DNA from: Crenobacter intestini
GTDB taxonomy: Bacteria; Pseudomonadota; Gammaproteobacteria; Burkholderiales; Chromobacteriaceae
Assembly (NCBI RefSeq): GCF_004919095.1
Contig: NZ_STGJ01000001.1
Coordinates: forward strand, 475,997 to 539,996
Length of the DNA stretch: 64,000 nt
Reading direction: 5' to 3'
In this document: positions 35,455 to 46,074 of the stretch, piece by piece
Layout: every line of letters starts with the position of its first letter
How positions within the stretch are numbered: the first letter of the stretch is position 1
Position numbers and translations under genes: made by a program
Notes under the pieces: model-generated
Databases searched by the model: none
Seen by the model: only the letters and a program-made list of their open reading frames with translations
Told to the model about the DNA's origin: nothing

Positions 35455-36417
35455 TCAGCCGCGCGAGGCAGCGGCTTTAAGCCGGGCGCGCAACGCGGCG
35501 AGCGCGGCGATGGTCGCCGGCGTGGTGCGGCAGCAGCCGCCGACCAGGCGGGCGCCGGCGGCAAGCCAGCCGGTCGCGTCACCGGCAAAGTCGTCGCCGT
35601 GGCCGTGCCAGCATTGCGTCTTGGCGTCCCAGCGCTCGCCCGAATTCGGGTAGGCGAGCACGGGCTTGGCGGTCACCGCGCGCGCTGCGGTGATCAGCGC
35701 CGTGACAAAACCCGGCGCGGTGCAGTTGACGCCGACGGCGACGATCTGCGGACACGCGTCTATTTGCAAAAGCGCGTCAGTGAGCGGCGTGCCGTCGGCA
35801 AGCGTCGCGCCGTCGCGGCAGGAGAACGCGAGCCAGGCGCGCGCGTCGGGGAATTCTTCGGTGAACAACCGAGCGAGCGCGACGGCCTCTTCGGCACACG
35901 GCAGCGTCTCGCAGGCGAGCAAGTCCGGCCCCGCCGCAATGAGACAGGCGAGGCGCTCGCGGTGAAAGTCCATCAACTGTTCGACAGAGAGGCCGTAGCC
36001 GCCACGGTACTCCGAGCCGTCGGCGAGCGTCGCGCCGTAGGGGCCGACCGACGCGGCGACCAGCGGGTAGCCGCGCCCCGCACGCTTGCCCTCTACCGCC
36101 CAGAATTGGTCGCGCGCCTCGCGCGCGAGTCCGACCGAGCGCGCCATCAGCCGCGCCGCGGCGTCGTGCGCGAGCCCCGCACGCGCGAAACCCGCGAACG
36201 ACGCCTGGTAGCTTGCGCCGGTGACCACGTCGGCGCCGGCGGCCAGATAATCCGCGTGTACCGCGCGGATCAGCGCCGGCGCGTCGGTGAGCACCCGCGC
36301 CGACCACAAGCCGCCAGACAGGTCGGCGCCGCGCGCCTCAAGTTCGGTCGCCAGCGCGCCATCCAACAGCACGAAGGGTTCAGACGCGAGCAGCGCTTCA
36401 AGCGGGTTCGCTCTCAT
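35455..36417 (-). CDS. mmuM: Homocysteine S-methyltransferase
   Basis: 320 residues from ATG 36417 (GGAGG 6 nt upstream); the longer frame runs into the next gene. Zinc-binding Cys residues lie in AVGVNCTAPGFV and LVGGCCRTTP; the N terminus FVLLDGALATELEARGADL and ASVGPYGATLADGSEYRGGY are family marks. It transfers a methyl group from S-methylmethionine (or SAM) to homocysteine to form methionine. It overlaps the end of the CorC-type gene by 20 bp and converges with the SDR gene. Confidence 0.94.
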   Translation of the reverse strand: MRANPLEALLASEPFVLLDGALATELEARGADLSGGLWSARVLTDAPALIRAVHADYLAAGADVVTGASYQASFAGFARAGLAHDAAARLMARSVGLAREARDQFWAVEGKRAGRGYPLVAASVGPYGATLADGSEYRGGYGLSVEQLMDFHRERLACLIAAGPDLLACETLPCAEEAVALARLFTEEFPDARAWLAFSCRDGATLADGTPLTDALLQIDACPQIVAVGVNCTAPGFVTALITAARAVTAKPVLAYPNSGERWDAKTQCWHGHGDDFAGDATGWLAAGARLVGGCCRTTPATIAALAALRARLKAAASRG

Positions 36418-37714
36418 CGCCGCCCTCCTTCGCATCCGGCACCCGGCTGGCGAGCACCTTGTCGATACGCAGCTCGTCCATGTCGACGATCTCGAGCCGC
36501 CAGCCCTGCCAGTGCAGCACATCTCCGGTTCTTGCGACGCGCCCCAGCAGCAGCATGAGCATGCCGGAGAGCGTGTGGTAGCGCCCCTTGTCCTCTTCCG
36601 GCGTTTCCTTGAGCGCAAGCTTGTCTTTCAGCTCGGGCACCGGGATCGAGCCGTCGAGCAGCCACGAGCCGTCTTCGCGTTGCAAGGCCCACGCGTCTTC
36701 CGCGTCGCGCGGCGTGAATTCGCCGGTCACCGCTTCCAAGAGGTCGTGCAGGGTCACGATGCCCTCGATCTCGCCGTATTCGTCGACCACGAAGGCCATC
36801 TGCGTGCCGCCGGCGCGGAACTGTTCGAGCAGCTCCATCCCGGTCAGCGTCTCGGGCACAAACAGCGCGCTCTGGGTCAGCGCCGCCCAGTCCGGCTCGC
36901 CGCCGCTCAGGGCGGCGGTCAGCACATGCTTGGCGTTGACGACGCCGGAGAGCCTGTCCAGCGCGCCGGCGCAGACCGGGTAGCGGGTGAACTCGGAGCC
37001 GCTCATGCGCGCGAGGTTCTCCTCGAACGGCAAGGTGGTGTCCAGGCTGACCACGTCGGCGCGCGGGATCATCAAGGACGAAAGCTGGCGGTCATCGAGA
37101 CGGAACACGTTGCGCAGCATCTCGTGCTGATGGGTGTCGATGGTGCCGCTCTCGCTGCCCTCGTCGAGCATGGTCTGGATCTCTTCCTCGGTCACCCCGC
37201 TGGCGACCTGGTTGCGCACGCCCATCAGCCTCAAGAGCGCCTCGGTCGACAGCGACAACAGGTGGACAAACGGCCGGGTCGCCACGGCCAGCAGCTGCAT
37301 CGGGCGGGCGACCAGGCGGGCGATGGACTCGGGCGCCAGCTGGCCCAGCCGCTTGGGTACCAGCTCGCCGATCACGATGGACACGTAGGTGATGACGATC
37401 ACCACCCCGACGGTCGCGCCGATCGACGCGCCGTGCGCCGGCACGCCCAGCGAGACAAGCCAGAGGGCGAGCGGCTCGGCGAGCACGGCTTCGCCGAAGA
37501 TACCGTTGAGGATGCCGATCGAGGTGATGCCGATCTGTACGGTGGAGAGGAAGCGGGTCGGCTCTTCGCCCAGCTTGAGCGCGGCGGCGGCGGCGTGGTC
37601 GCCTTCGTCGGCCAGGCGGGTCAGGCGGGCGCGGCGGGCGGTCACCAGCGCGATCTCGCTCATCGCGAACACGCCGTTTAAGACGATCAGGCCGATCAGG
37701 ATCAGGACTTCCAC
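36398..37714 (-). CDS. CNNM/CorC-type (hemolysin C family) membrane protein
   Basis: 438 residues from GTG 37714 with an excellent GGAGGTGA site. An N-terminal DUF21/CNNM membrane domain (VEVLILIGLIVLNGVFAMSE, IGATVGVVIVITYVSIVIGE) is followed by a CBS pair (MIPRADVVSLDTTLPF; FVVDEYGEIEGIVTLHDLLE) and a CorC_HlyC domain with LEIVDMDELRIDKVL. Such proteins are linked to Mg/Co efflux or tolerance. It is on the same strand as, and overlaps, mmuM. Confidence 0.92.
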   Translation of the reverse strand: MEVLILIGLIVLNGVFAMSEIALVTARRARLTRLADEGDHAAAAALKLGEEPTRFLSTVQIGITSIGILNGIFGEAVLAEPLALWLVSLGVPAHGASIGATVGVVIVITYVSIVIGELVPKRLGQLAPESIARLVARPMQLLAVATRPFVHLLSLSTEALLRLMGVRNQVASGVTEEEIQTMLDEGSESGTIDTHQHEMLRNVFRLDDRQLSSLMIPRADVVSLDTTLPFEENLARMSGSEFTRYPVCAGALDRLSGVVNAKHVLTAALSGGEPDWAALTQSALFVPETLTGMELLEQFRAGGTQMAFVVDEYGEIEGIVTLHDLLEAVTGEFTPRDAEDAWALQREDGSWLLDGSIPVPELKDKLALKETPEEDKGRYHTLSGMLMLLLGRVARTGDVLHWQGWRLEIVDMDELRIDKVLASRVPDAKEGGDESEPA

Positions 37715-37885
37715 GCGGTCACCTCCGGGTAGGGGCGCACGGCGCGGACAGCGGGCAGGACAGAAGACGGGGCAAAACGGGGACAAGCGGGGTAAGGGTC
37801 CATACGGCGGCGGGTCGGCCCGCGGCGATCCTTGAAAATAAACACCCGCCGATGATAGCGGGATTTTCCATGACGCGCACGATGC

Positions 37886-38983
37886 TTAATGCTGCGGGTC
37901 CGCGAAACGCTCGGCGATCCCGGCGAACGCCGCGCTGCAGTGCCGGAAGGCGTCGACCACGTCCGGGTCGAAGTGGCTGCCCCGCCCTTCCTCTATCATC
38001 CGGCACGCTTCTTCATGGCTGAACGGCGGCTTGTACACGCGGCGGCTGATCAGCGCGTCGTACACGTCCGCCAGCGCCATCAGCCGCGCCGACAAGGGAA
38101 TCGCCTCGCCGGCAATGCCCTGCGGGTAGCCGCTGCCGTCCCACTTTTCCTGATGGCCGTAGGCGATTTCCTTCGCGTAGTCGAGGAAGGGCAAACGCAT
38201 GCCGAGGCGCTGCTCGGCCTCGACGATGGCGTCGCGCCCGAGCGTGGTGTGCTGCTTCATGATTTCGAATTCGTCCGGGCTCAACTTCGCCCCCTTGAGC
38301 AGGATCGCGTCGGGGATGCCGACCTTGCCGATGTCGTGCAGCGGCGCCGACTTGAACAGGGCGTCGATCACCTGCGGCGTCAACTCGGCCGCGTAGCGCG
38401 GGGTATCCGCTAGCGCCTGCGCCAGCGCCCGCACGTAGAACTGGGTGCGGCGGATATGGCCGCCGGTCTCGTTGTCGCGCGTCTCGGCAAGGCTCGCCAT
38501 CGCGTGGATGGTGACGTCCTGCACCGCCTGCACTTCGGCGGTGCGCCGCGCGACCTCGGCCTCGAGATAACCGTTCTTGTCGCGCAGGAAGTCGGCGGCC
38601 GCCTTCAGCCGCAGGTGGGTGTCGACCCGCGCGAGCACGATGGGCGGGCTGACCGGCTTGGTGATGTAGTCGACCGCGCCGAGCGACAGCCCGAAGGTCT
38701 CGTCGTCGACCTGGCTCAAGGCGGTCAGGAAGATCACCGGGATGTCGCGGGTGGCGGCGCCGGCTTTCAGGCGGCGGCACACCTCGTGGCCGTCGACGCC
38801 GGGCATCATCACGTCGAGCAGGATCAGGTCGGGCGGCGTGCCGCCCGCGCAGATCGCCAGCGCGCGCTCGCCGCTACTGGCGACCTTGACCCGGTAACGG
38901 TCGCGCAGCAAGGCGCCCATCAGCGCGAGGTTCTCCGGCGTGTCGTCGACCACCAGCACCAGCGGTTTTTGCGTGTCATCCAT
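37886..38983 (-). CDS. Response regulator with HD-GYP phosphodiesterase domain
   Basis: 365 residues from ATG 38983, overlapping the hybrid kinase gene by 8 bp. The N-terminal receiver has LVVDDTPENLALM and the phospho-acceptor Asp in LILLDVMMPGVDGHE. A short coiled linker leads to the HD-GYP domain with LHDIGKVGIPDAILLKG, HHTTLGRD-like MKQHTTLGRD and WDGSGYPQGIAGEAIP. It is expected to hydrolyse c-di-GMP when phosphorylated by the adjacent kinase. Confidence 0.95.
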   Translation of the reverse strand: MDDTQKPLVLVVDDTPENLALMGALLRDRYRVKVASSGERALAICAGGTPPDLILLDVMMPGVDGHEVCRRLKAGAATRDIPVIFLTALSQVDDETFGLSLGAVDYITKPVSPPIVLARVDTHLRLKAAADFLRDKNGYLEAEVARRTAEVQAVQDVTIHAMASLAETRDNETGGHIRRTQFYVRALAQALADTPRYAAELTPQVIDALFKSAPLHDIGKVGIPDAILLKGAKLSPDEFEIMKQHTTLGRDAIVEAEQRLGMRLPFLDYAKEIAYGHQEKWDGSGYPQGIAGEAIPLSARLMALADVYDALISRRVYKPPFSHEEACRMIEEGRGSHFDPDVVDAFRHCSAAFAGIAERFADPQH

Positions 38984-41900
38984 CGGGCGTCCCTTCCAGC
39001 GTATCGAGCAGCGCGAGCGCCGCCGGGTAGTCGTAGCGTTCGACCGCGGCGGCCAGCTGTGCCCCCGCCTCGCCCGCGGGCAGCGAGGCGCGGTGCGCCG
39101 ACAGCCACGCGGGCGCCTCCGCGTCGTCGTTTTCCAGCAGGTGGCGCAGCGCGGCAAGCCCGGCCGGCAGAGGCCCGGCGCCGCCTTTATCCGCTTCTGG
39201 CGCGGGAAGCTGCGCGGCCGCCAGCGCGCCCGGCAGCGCCGCCATCGCCGCGGTGAGCGCCGAGAGCGCCACCTGGTCGGCGGCCCCGCGCGCGAGCGAC
39301 GCCTCCAGCGTGCCCGCCGCCGCGGCGACCGCGACCGCGCCCAGGTTGGCGGCGCTGCCGCGCAACGCGTGCACGGCAAAACGCGCGTCGTCCAGCTGCC
39401 CCCCGGCGATCAGTGCTGCCAGCCGCGACGGCGTGTCCGCCTCGCGCGAGGCCATCTGGCCGGCCAGTTGCCGCCACAGCGCCGCGTCCCCGCCCAGGCG
39501 CGCCAGCGCGCCGGCGCGGTCGAGCATGGGCGGCGGATCGCCCTCCGCGGCGGTCGCTGCAGGGGCGCGCGCCGCGGTCGGGACGCCGCCCCTGCTTGCG
39601 CGCACGCGCTCAAGTGTCGAGAGCAGCGCCCCGGGCTCGACCGGCTTGGCGACAATGCCGTCCATCCCGGCGGCCAGACACGCCGCCTGCTCTTCGGGCA
39701 TGGCGCTGGCGGTCATCGCGAACACCGGCAGGCCAAACAGCGCCGGGTCGGCACGGATCGCGCGGGTCGCTGTGAGCCCGTCCATGCCCGGCATCTGCAG
39801 GTCCATCAGCACCACGTCCGCGCGCTTGCGGGCAAGCTCTAAGAGCGCCGTGGCGCCGTCGCCGGCGATGCGCACCTCGCCGCCCGCGCGCTCGATCAAA
39901 CCGCGCGCGACCTCCTGGTTGAGCGGGTTGTCCTCGACCACCAGCACGTCGAGGCCGGCAAGCCGCGCGCGGCTGTCTGCCGGTGTTTCAACGGGCGGTG
40001 ACTCTCCCAGATGCGCGAGCGTGTCGAACAGCAGCGACGCCGGGACGGGCTTGCCCAGCACGCGCGCGAAGCCCGCCGCCCCCGCCTGCGCAAACGCCTC
40101 GTCGCGCGCGAAGGCGGTCACCAGGATGCGTACGGGCTGGCGCGCAAGCGGCAGCGCCGCGATGCGCCGCCCGGCCTCGACGCCGTCGAGCCCCGGCATC
40201 CGCCAGTCGAGCAGCACCGCGTCAAACGGGCGCCCCGCCGCGTCCGCGTCGCGCACCGCCGCGAGCGCCGCCTCGCCGTCGGCCACCGTCACCACCTCGA
40301 CGCCGAAGCGCGACAAGGTCGCGCCCAGCGTGCGCCGCGCGCTCATGTTGTCGTCGGCGACCAGCGCCCGCATCCCGGTAAGGACAGGCGTGTCCTGTTC
40401 GGCGGCGACGCCGAGCCGCGCCGTCGCCCAGAAGGTGCTGCCCTGCCCCGGCGTGCTGTCGACGCCGGCCTCGCCGTCCATCAGCTGCGAGAGGCGGCGC
40501 ACGATGGCGAGCCCAAGCCCGGTGCCGCCGTAACGGCGGGTGGTCGACGCGTCGGCCTGCTCGAAGGGCTGGAACAGCCGCCTTTGCGTCGCCGCGTCGA
40601 TGCCGACGCCGGTATCGCGCACGTAAAAGCGCAGCATCACGCCGTCTCCTTCGGCCGCGACACGCTCGACGCCGAGCACGATCTCGCCCTCCTCGGTGAA
40701 CTTGACCGCGTTGCCCGCGTAGTTGACCAGCACCTGCCCGAGCCGCAACGGGTCGCCGACCAGCCGCGCCGGCACGTCCTCGCCCACCTCGACGACCAGC
40801 TCCAGGCCCTTGTCCGACGCGCGCTCGGCGACCAGGCTGGCCACGTTGTCGAGTACGTCTGCCAGCGAGAACACCGTGGACTCGAGCGCGAGCCGGCCGG
40901 ACTCGACCCGCGAGAAGTCGAGGATGTCGTTGATGATGGACAACAGGTAGCGGCCGGAGCGCTCGACCTTCTGCAGGTAGTCGCGGGTGCGCGGCTCGGC
41001 GCAGCCATCGAGCGCCAGATGCGCCATGCCGAGCACGGCGTTGAGCGGGGTGCGGATCTCATGGCTCATGTTGGCGAGGAAGTCCGCCTTGGCTCGCGCG
41101 GCCGAGCGCGCGGCCTCGCGCGCCGACACCAGCTCGTCGACGTCGACGTTGATGCCGATCACCCGCCGCGCGCGGCCGTCCTCGCCGCGCAGGATGCGCG
41201 CGTTGACATGCACCCAGCGCGTCTGCCCGTCGGCGCGCACGATGCGCCAGTCGTCCTCGAAGCTTTCACACGCGCCAGCGAACGCCGCGCGCAGGCGGCG
41301 GGTGGCCGCGCCGCGGTCGTCCGGGTGCAGCAACGACTGCCACGCCTCGAGCGTGCCGGCAAAGCCGCCCGCCGGCAGCCCGAACACCTGCTCGAGTTCG
41401 GGCGTCCAGTAGTTGTGGCCGCTCAAGAGGTCGAGGTCGAACACGCCGGCGCGGCCGGCCTGCTGCGCGAGCGACAGCCGCTCGCCCGCCTCGCGCAGGC
41501 GGGTCTCCATCGCCTTGCGCTCGCTGATGTCGACGAAGCTGCCGACCAGGCCCGCCGCGCTGCCGTCGGCGTGGCAAAAGCCGGCGACCCAGTACAGGGT
41601 GTCGTGGTCGGCGCCGTCGGCAAAGCGGATCAGGCGTTCGCGCGAGAGGCGCGAGCAGCCGGCGATCACCGCCGCGTCTTCCGCCTGGTAGCGTTCGCGC
41701 TCGGCCTCGGGCAGCGCCGCAAGCTCGAGCACGGTCTTGCCCAGCATGTCCTGCCGGCGCACGCCGAGCGCCGCCTCATACGCGCGGTTGACGCCGAGAA
41801 AGCGGTTGTCCGGCCCCTTGTAGAAGAGCGGATAGGGGATGGTGTCGATCAGCGCGTGCTGGAAGGCCAACTGGTCGGCCAGCGCCACCTGGTGCTGCCT

Positions 41901-43217
41901 GAGCGCCTCGGCCTGCTCGCCCAGTTGCTGCGCCTGCTTGCGGGTCGATTCGAGCAGGTAGCGCGCCTTGTGCGCGCGCTCGAGGATCTCGACCGCCATC
42001 GCCAGTTGCGGCAGCAAGCCCTCGACCAGCTTGAGCGCGGCCGGCGACGGCGCGCCGGCAAAGCCAAGCTCGAGCACGCCGACCAGCCGCTCGCCCAGCA
42101 GCACCGGCCACACCCGCACGCACAGCGCCAGCGCGTAGCCCAGCTCGTTGCCTTGCGCGCCCTCGACCGTACGCGGCTGGCGGTCTGCCGCGCACTGCCC
42201 GGCGAGGCGCTCGCCGTAAGCGAGCGCGGCCGGTGACGACCCTTCCAGCGCGTAGCCCGCCAACAAGGACAACTGGTTGCGCGAGGGTCGGTCGAGATAG
42301 AGCGCGCCGCGTACGGCAGCGGTGGACGGCGCCAGCGCCGAGAGCGTGGTCCTGCCAAGCTCGGACAGGGACGACGCGCGCTGCATCACCGAGGACAGGT
42401 TGGAGAGTGCGCCGAGGACCCAGCGCTCGGCGCTCGAGCTGCGGCACTGTTCGCGCAAGCGTTCAAGTTCGGCGGAAAGTTCGCCGTATTCGCGCGCGAG
42501 CCACGGCGGCCCGCGCCAGTCGAAGTCGCCGTCGGCCAATGCGGCAAGCTCCTGTCCGAGCGCCGCGCGCGGCGCGCGCAAGGCCCGCGCCAGCGACCAC
42601 AAGGACCAGACGGCCAGCAGCGCGAACAGCGTAAACGCGCCGCCCAGCAGCCACGCGCGCTCGCGCGCCGCCTGCGCCCGGCCGGACTCGGCGCCTGCCT
42701 TGAGTTGCGCGGCGTCGACAGACAGGCGGTCGAGCGCGCGCGCGAGCGTCAGCGCGGCGCGCGCCGACTCGTCCTCGCCCAGCATGCGCCAGGCGCCGTC
42801 GCGCGTCGCCGCCGACAGCGCGATCACCGGCGAGCGGCTGGCCCAGTAGTTGCGCAGGGCCTCTTCGGCGTCGGCCGCCTGCAGCGGGAAGGGGCCGGCG
42901 GACAGCGCGCGCAGCGCGGCGCTCGCGTCGGCGTCGCTGCGGGTCAGCTGGGCGACCAGGGTCTGCCGGCTGGCCGGCTCCGCCGACATCACGAGTTCGC
43001 GCAGGGTGAGCCCGCCCTCGGCGACCGCCTCGCGCGCCTCGCCGATCAGGCGCTGTGCGTCGCTGGCGCGCGCCATCGCCTCGAAGCGCGCATCGTCCCG
43101 CCCGTTCAGCACCGACACCAGAAGCAGCAAGGCGGCCAGGGCCAATAGCAGCAAGGCGCCGTGCAGCAAGGTGCGTTGGGGCAGCGTCAGGTGGGGCGTA
43201 TTCGCGCGCGCGTTCAT
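38976..43217 (-). CDS. Hybrid sensor histidine kinase (GAF-PAS-PAS-HisKA-HATPase-REC-REC-Hpt)
   Basis: 1413 residues. Two transmembrane helices (about 16-38 and 190-212) flank a periplasmic helical domain. Then come a HAMP-like linker, a GAF domain (about 280-420), two PAS domains (about 450-700), HisKA with FLANMSHEIRTPLNAVLG (His near 716), a HATPase (YRYGGTGLGLAIVRRLSQL-like RRYGGTGLGLAIVRR), two receivers (AVLLDWRMPGLDG; VVLMDLQMPGMDG) and an Hpt domain (AVHALRGSAANLG). The layout is BarA/TorS-like, a multi-step phosphorelay likely feeding the overlapping HD-GYP regulator. The signal is unknown. Confidence 0.94.
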   Translation of the reverse strand: MNARANTPHLTLPQRTLLHGALLLLALAALLLLVSVLNGRDDARFEAMARASDAQRLIGEAREAVAEGGLTLRELVMSAEPASRQTLVAQLTRSDADASAALRALSAGPFPLQAADAEEALRNYWASRSPVIALSAATRDGAWRMLGEDESARAALTLARALDRLSVDAAQLKAGAESGRAQAARERAWLLGGAFTLFALLAVWSLWSLARALRAPRAALGQELAALADGDFDWRGPPWLAREYGELSAELERLREQCRSSSAERWVLGALSNLSSVMQRASSLSELGRTTLSALAPSTAAVRGALYLDRPSRNQLSLLAGYALEGSSPAALAYGERLAGQCAADRQPRTVEGAQGNELGYALALCVRVWPVLLGERLVGVLELGFAGAPSPAALKLVEGLLPQLAMAVEILERAHKARYLLESTRKQAQQLGEQAEALRQHQVALADQLAFQHALIDTIPYPLFYKGPDNRFLGVNRAYEAALGVRRQDMLGKTVLELAALPEAERERYQAEDAAVIAGCSRLSRERLIRFADGADHDTLYWVAGFCHADGSAAGLVGSFVDISERKAMETRLREAGERLSLAQQAGRAGVFDLDLLSGHNYWTPELEQVFGLPAGGFAGTLEAWQSLLHPDDRGAATRRLRAAFAGACESFEDDWRIVRADGQTRWVHVNARILRGEDGRARRVIGINVDVDELVSAREAARSAARAKADFLANMSHEIRTPLNAVLGMAHLALDGCAEPRTRDYLQKVERSGRYLLSIINDILDFSRVESGRLALESTVFSLADVLDNVASLVAERASDKGLELVVEVGEDVPARLVGDPLRLGQVLVNYAGNAVKFTEEGEIVLGVERVAAEGDGVMLRFYVRDTGVGIDAATQRRLFQPFEQADASTTRRYGGTGLGLAIVRRLSQLMDGEAGVDSTPGQGSTFWATARLGVAAEQDTPVLTGMRALVADDNMSARRTLGATLSRFGVEVVTVADGEAALAAVRDADAAGRPFDAVLLDWRMPGLDGVEAGRRIAALPLARQPVRILVTAFARDEAFAQAGAAGFARVLGKPVPASLLFDTLAHLGESPPVETPADSRARLAGLDVLVVEDNPLNQEVARGLIERAGGEVRIAGDGATALLELARKRADVVLMDLQMPGMDGLTATRAIRADPALFGLPVFAMTASAMPEEQAACLAAGMDGIVAKPVEPGALLSTLERVRASRGGVPTAARAPAATAAEGDPPPMLDRAGALARLGGDAALWRQLAGQMASREADTPSRLAALIAGGQLDDARFAVHALRGSAANLGAVAVAAAAGTLEASLARGAADQVALSALTAAMAALPGALAAAQLPAPEADKGGAGPLPAGLAALRHLLENDDAEAPAWLSAHRASLPAGEAGAQLAAAVERYDYPAALALLDTLEGTPDG

Positions 43218-43308
43218 CGGGCGGCCAGTCCTCGGTCGTCTATCCCTTATGTATAGGCGAGCGCCGCCTTGATGACGTCATCGTTAAACGACAGCCACGG
43301 AGAATGCC

Positions 43309-43896
43309 ATGCCCAGCCCCGACCCTTCGCTGAGCGCCCTGCTTTGCCGCATCCGCGCGTGCCGGCTGTGCGCGGCGCACCTGCCGCTGCCGCCGCGCCC
43401 CATCGTGCAGGCCGGCGCGCACGCGCGCATCCTGATCGCCGGGCAGGCGCCGGGACTCAAGGTGCAGCAAAGCGGCGTCCCCTTCGACGACGCGTCGGGC
43501 GAACGCCTGCGTGGGTGGCTCGGCCTCGACCGCGACACCTTCTACGACGCGTCCCGCGTCGCGATCGCGCCGATGGGCTTTTGCTACCCGGGCAAGCGCG
43601 GCAGCGGCGACGCGCCGCCCAGGCCGGAATGCGCCCCCGCCTGGCGCGAGGCGCTGCTCGCGAAACTGCCGGAAATCCGCCTGACGCTTGTCGTCGGCCA
43701 GTACGCGACGCGCTGGCATCTGGGCCAGACGCTCACGCTGACCGAGGCGGCGACGCGCTGGCGTGAATTCGCGCCGTCCCGTTTCGTGCTGCCGCACCCC
43801 AGCCCGCGCAACCGGCCGTGGCTCGCCGCCCACCCCTGGTTCGAGGCCGAGGTGATCCCGGCGCTGCAAGCCGCGGTGCGCGCGGCGCTGGCCTGA
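43309..43896 (+). CDS. Uracil-DNA glycosylase family protein
   Basis: 195 residues. Its N-terminal Cys pair (CRLCAAH), the motif ARILIAGQAPGLKVQQSGVPF (GQAPG-like active-site loop) and the C-terminal VLPHPSPRNRPWL (HPSPxN loop) fit the UDG superfamily. This subgroup of small, single-domain members may remove uracil or act on other bases; specificity is not known. It is divergent from the hybrid kinase and 95 bp before sdaA. Confidence 0.87.
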   Translation: MPSPDPSLSALLCRIRACRLCAAHLPLPPRPIVQAGAHARILIAGQAPGLKVQQSGVPFDDASGERLRGWLGLDRDTFYDASRVAIAPMGFCYPGKRGSGDAPPRPECAPAWREALLAKLPEIRLTLVVGQYATRWHLGQTLTLTEAATRWREFAPSRFVLPHPSPRNRPWLAAHPWFEAEVIPALQAAVRAALA

Positions 43897-43991
43897 CTTG
43901 CCGGCGACGGGCGGCTTGATTAAAGTGGCGCACCGGCAAAAGTGCCCGCTCGCCAACATGCGGCGCGCCGACAAGAACCCAGGAGACAGGC

Positions 43992-45392
<1,401 letters not shown>

Positions 45393-45396
45393 GGGC

Positions 45397-45425
45397 TTGA
45401 CAGCTACCGCCGCTGTCTTTATAGT
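45397..45425 (+). promoter_or_regulatory. Strong sigma-70 promoter of tRNA-Ala
   Basis: A perfect TTGACA (45397-45402) is separated by 17 bp from TATAGT (45420-45425). A 5-bp leader hairpin (CCCGC/GCGGG, 45437-45449) precedes the tRNA and would be removed on maturation. Confidence 0.88.
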
Positions 45426-45455
45426 TCGGCCTTCTTCCCGCGACGCGGGCAAGAC

Positions 45456-45531
<76 letters not shown>

Positions 45532-45539
45532 GGACACTA

Positions 45540-45570
45540 AAGCCGGAATCGTCAGATTCCGGCTTTTTTC
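45540..45570 (+). terminator. Intrinsic terminator after tRNA-Ala
   Basis: An 11-bp stem (45540-45550 with 45555-45565, AAGCCGGAATC) with a 4-nt loop is followed by TTTT. It also lies at the end of the convergent gene below. Confidence 0.92.
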
Positions 45571-46069
45571 ATGCGCGCGCCGCCTCGGCCTGCGCGGCGG
45601 CAAGCTGGGCATCCAGCGCGTCAAGGCGCCGGCCGGACACCCGGCCGAGCAGACCGCGCGCCGCCGACAGCCGGCCGAGCAGGCGCACGCAGCGGGTACG
45701 GCCGTCCGCCCAGCCGCCACACTGGACCAAGAGCGCGGCGACGGCACGCCACTCGTCGACCATCCACGCAAGTTCCTGCCCCAGCGCGACGCAACGCGCG
45801 AGGTCCGCGCCGAGCAGCGCCGTATCCAGATGACCTACCGCGTCCTCTAGCAGCGCGAGGCGGGCCAGCGCCCCCGCCAGCGCCCCGTCGGCGGCGTCGC
45901 GCGCGTGCGCGCGCTGGCGCTCGCTGAGCGTCTCCTCGAAGGGTTCGCCTTCGGCGGCGCCCTCCCGCCGGGCGAGCCCGGCCGAATGGTCGCGGCGCAC
46001 GTCGCGCGGCGTCCCCAGGCCGAGCGAGGCGACCGGCGACTTGGGTTCTACCCTCAGCGGCTTGTCCAT
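45569..46069 (-). CDS. Hypothetical Ala/Arg-rich protein downstream of selO
   Basis: 166 residues; no family recognised. The first ~50 residues are polar and probably disordered. The remainder is predicted helical, rich in Ala, Leu, Arg and Glu (DGALAGALARLALLEDAVGH, ARCVALGQELAWMVDEWRAV), with three cysteines and no membrane segment. ATG 46069 lies 5 nt after the selO stop on the same strand, so it is translated from the same message. Codon use is like its neighbours, supporting a real gene. Confidence 0.65.
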   Translation of the reverse strand: MDKPLRVEPKSPVASLGLGTPRDVRRDHSAGLARREGAAEGEPFEETLSERQRAHARDAADGALAGALARLALLEDAVGHLDTALLGADLARCVALGQELAWMVDEWRAVAALLVQCGGWADGRTRCVRLLGRLSAARGLLGRVSGRRLDALDAQLAAAQAEAARA

Positions 46070-46074
46070 CGCGC

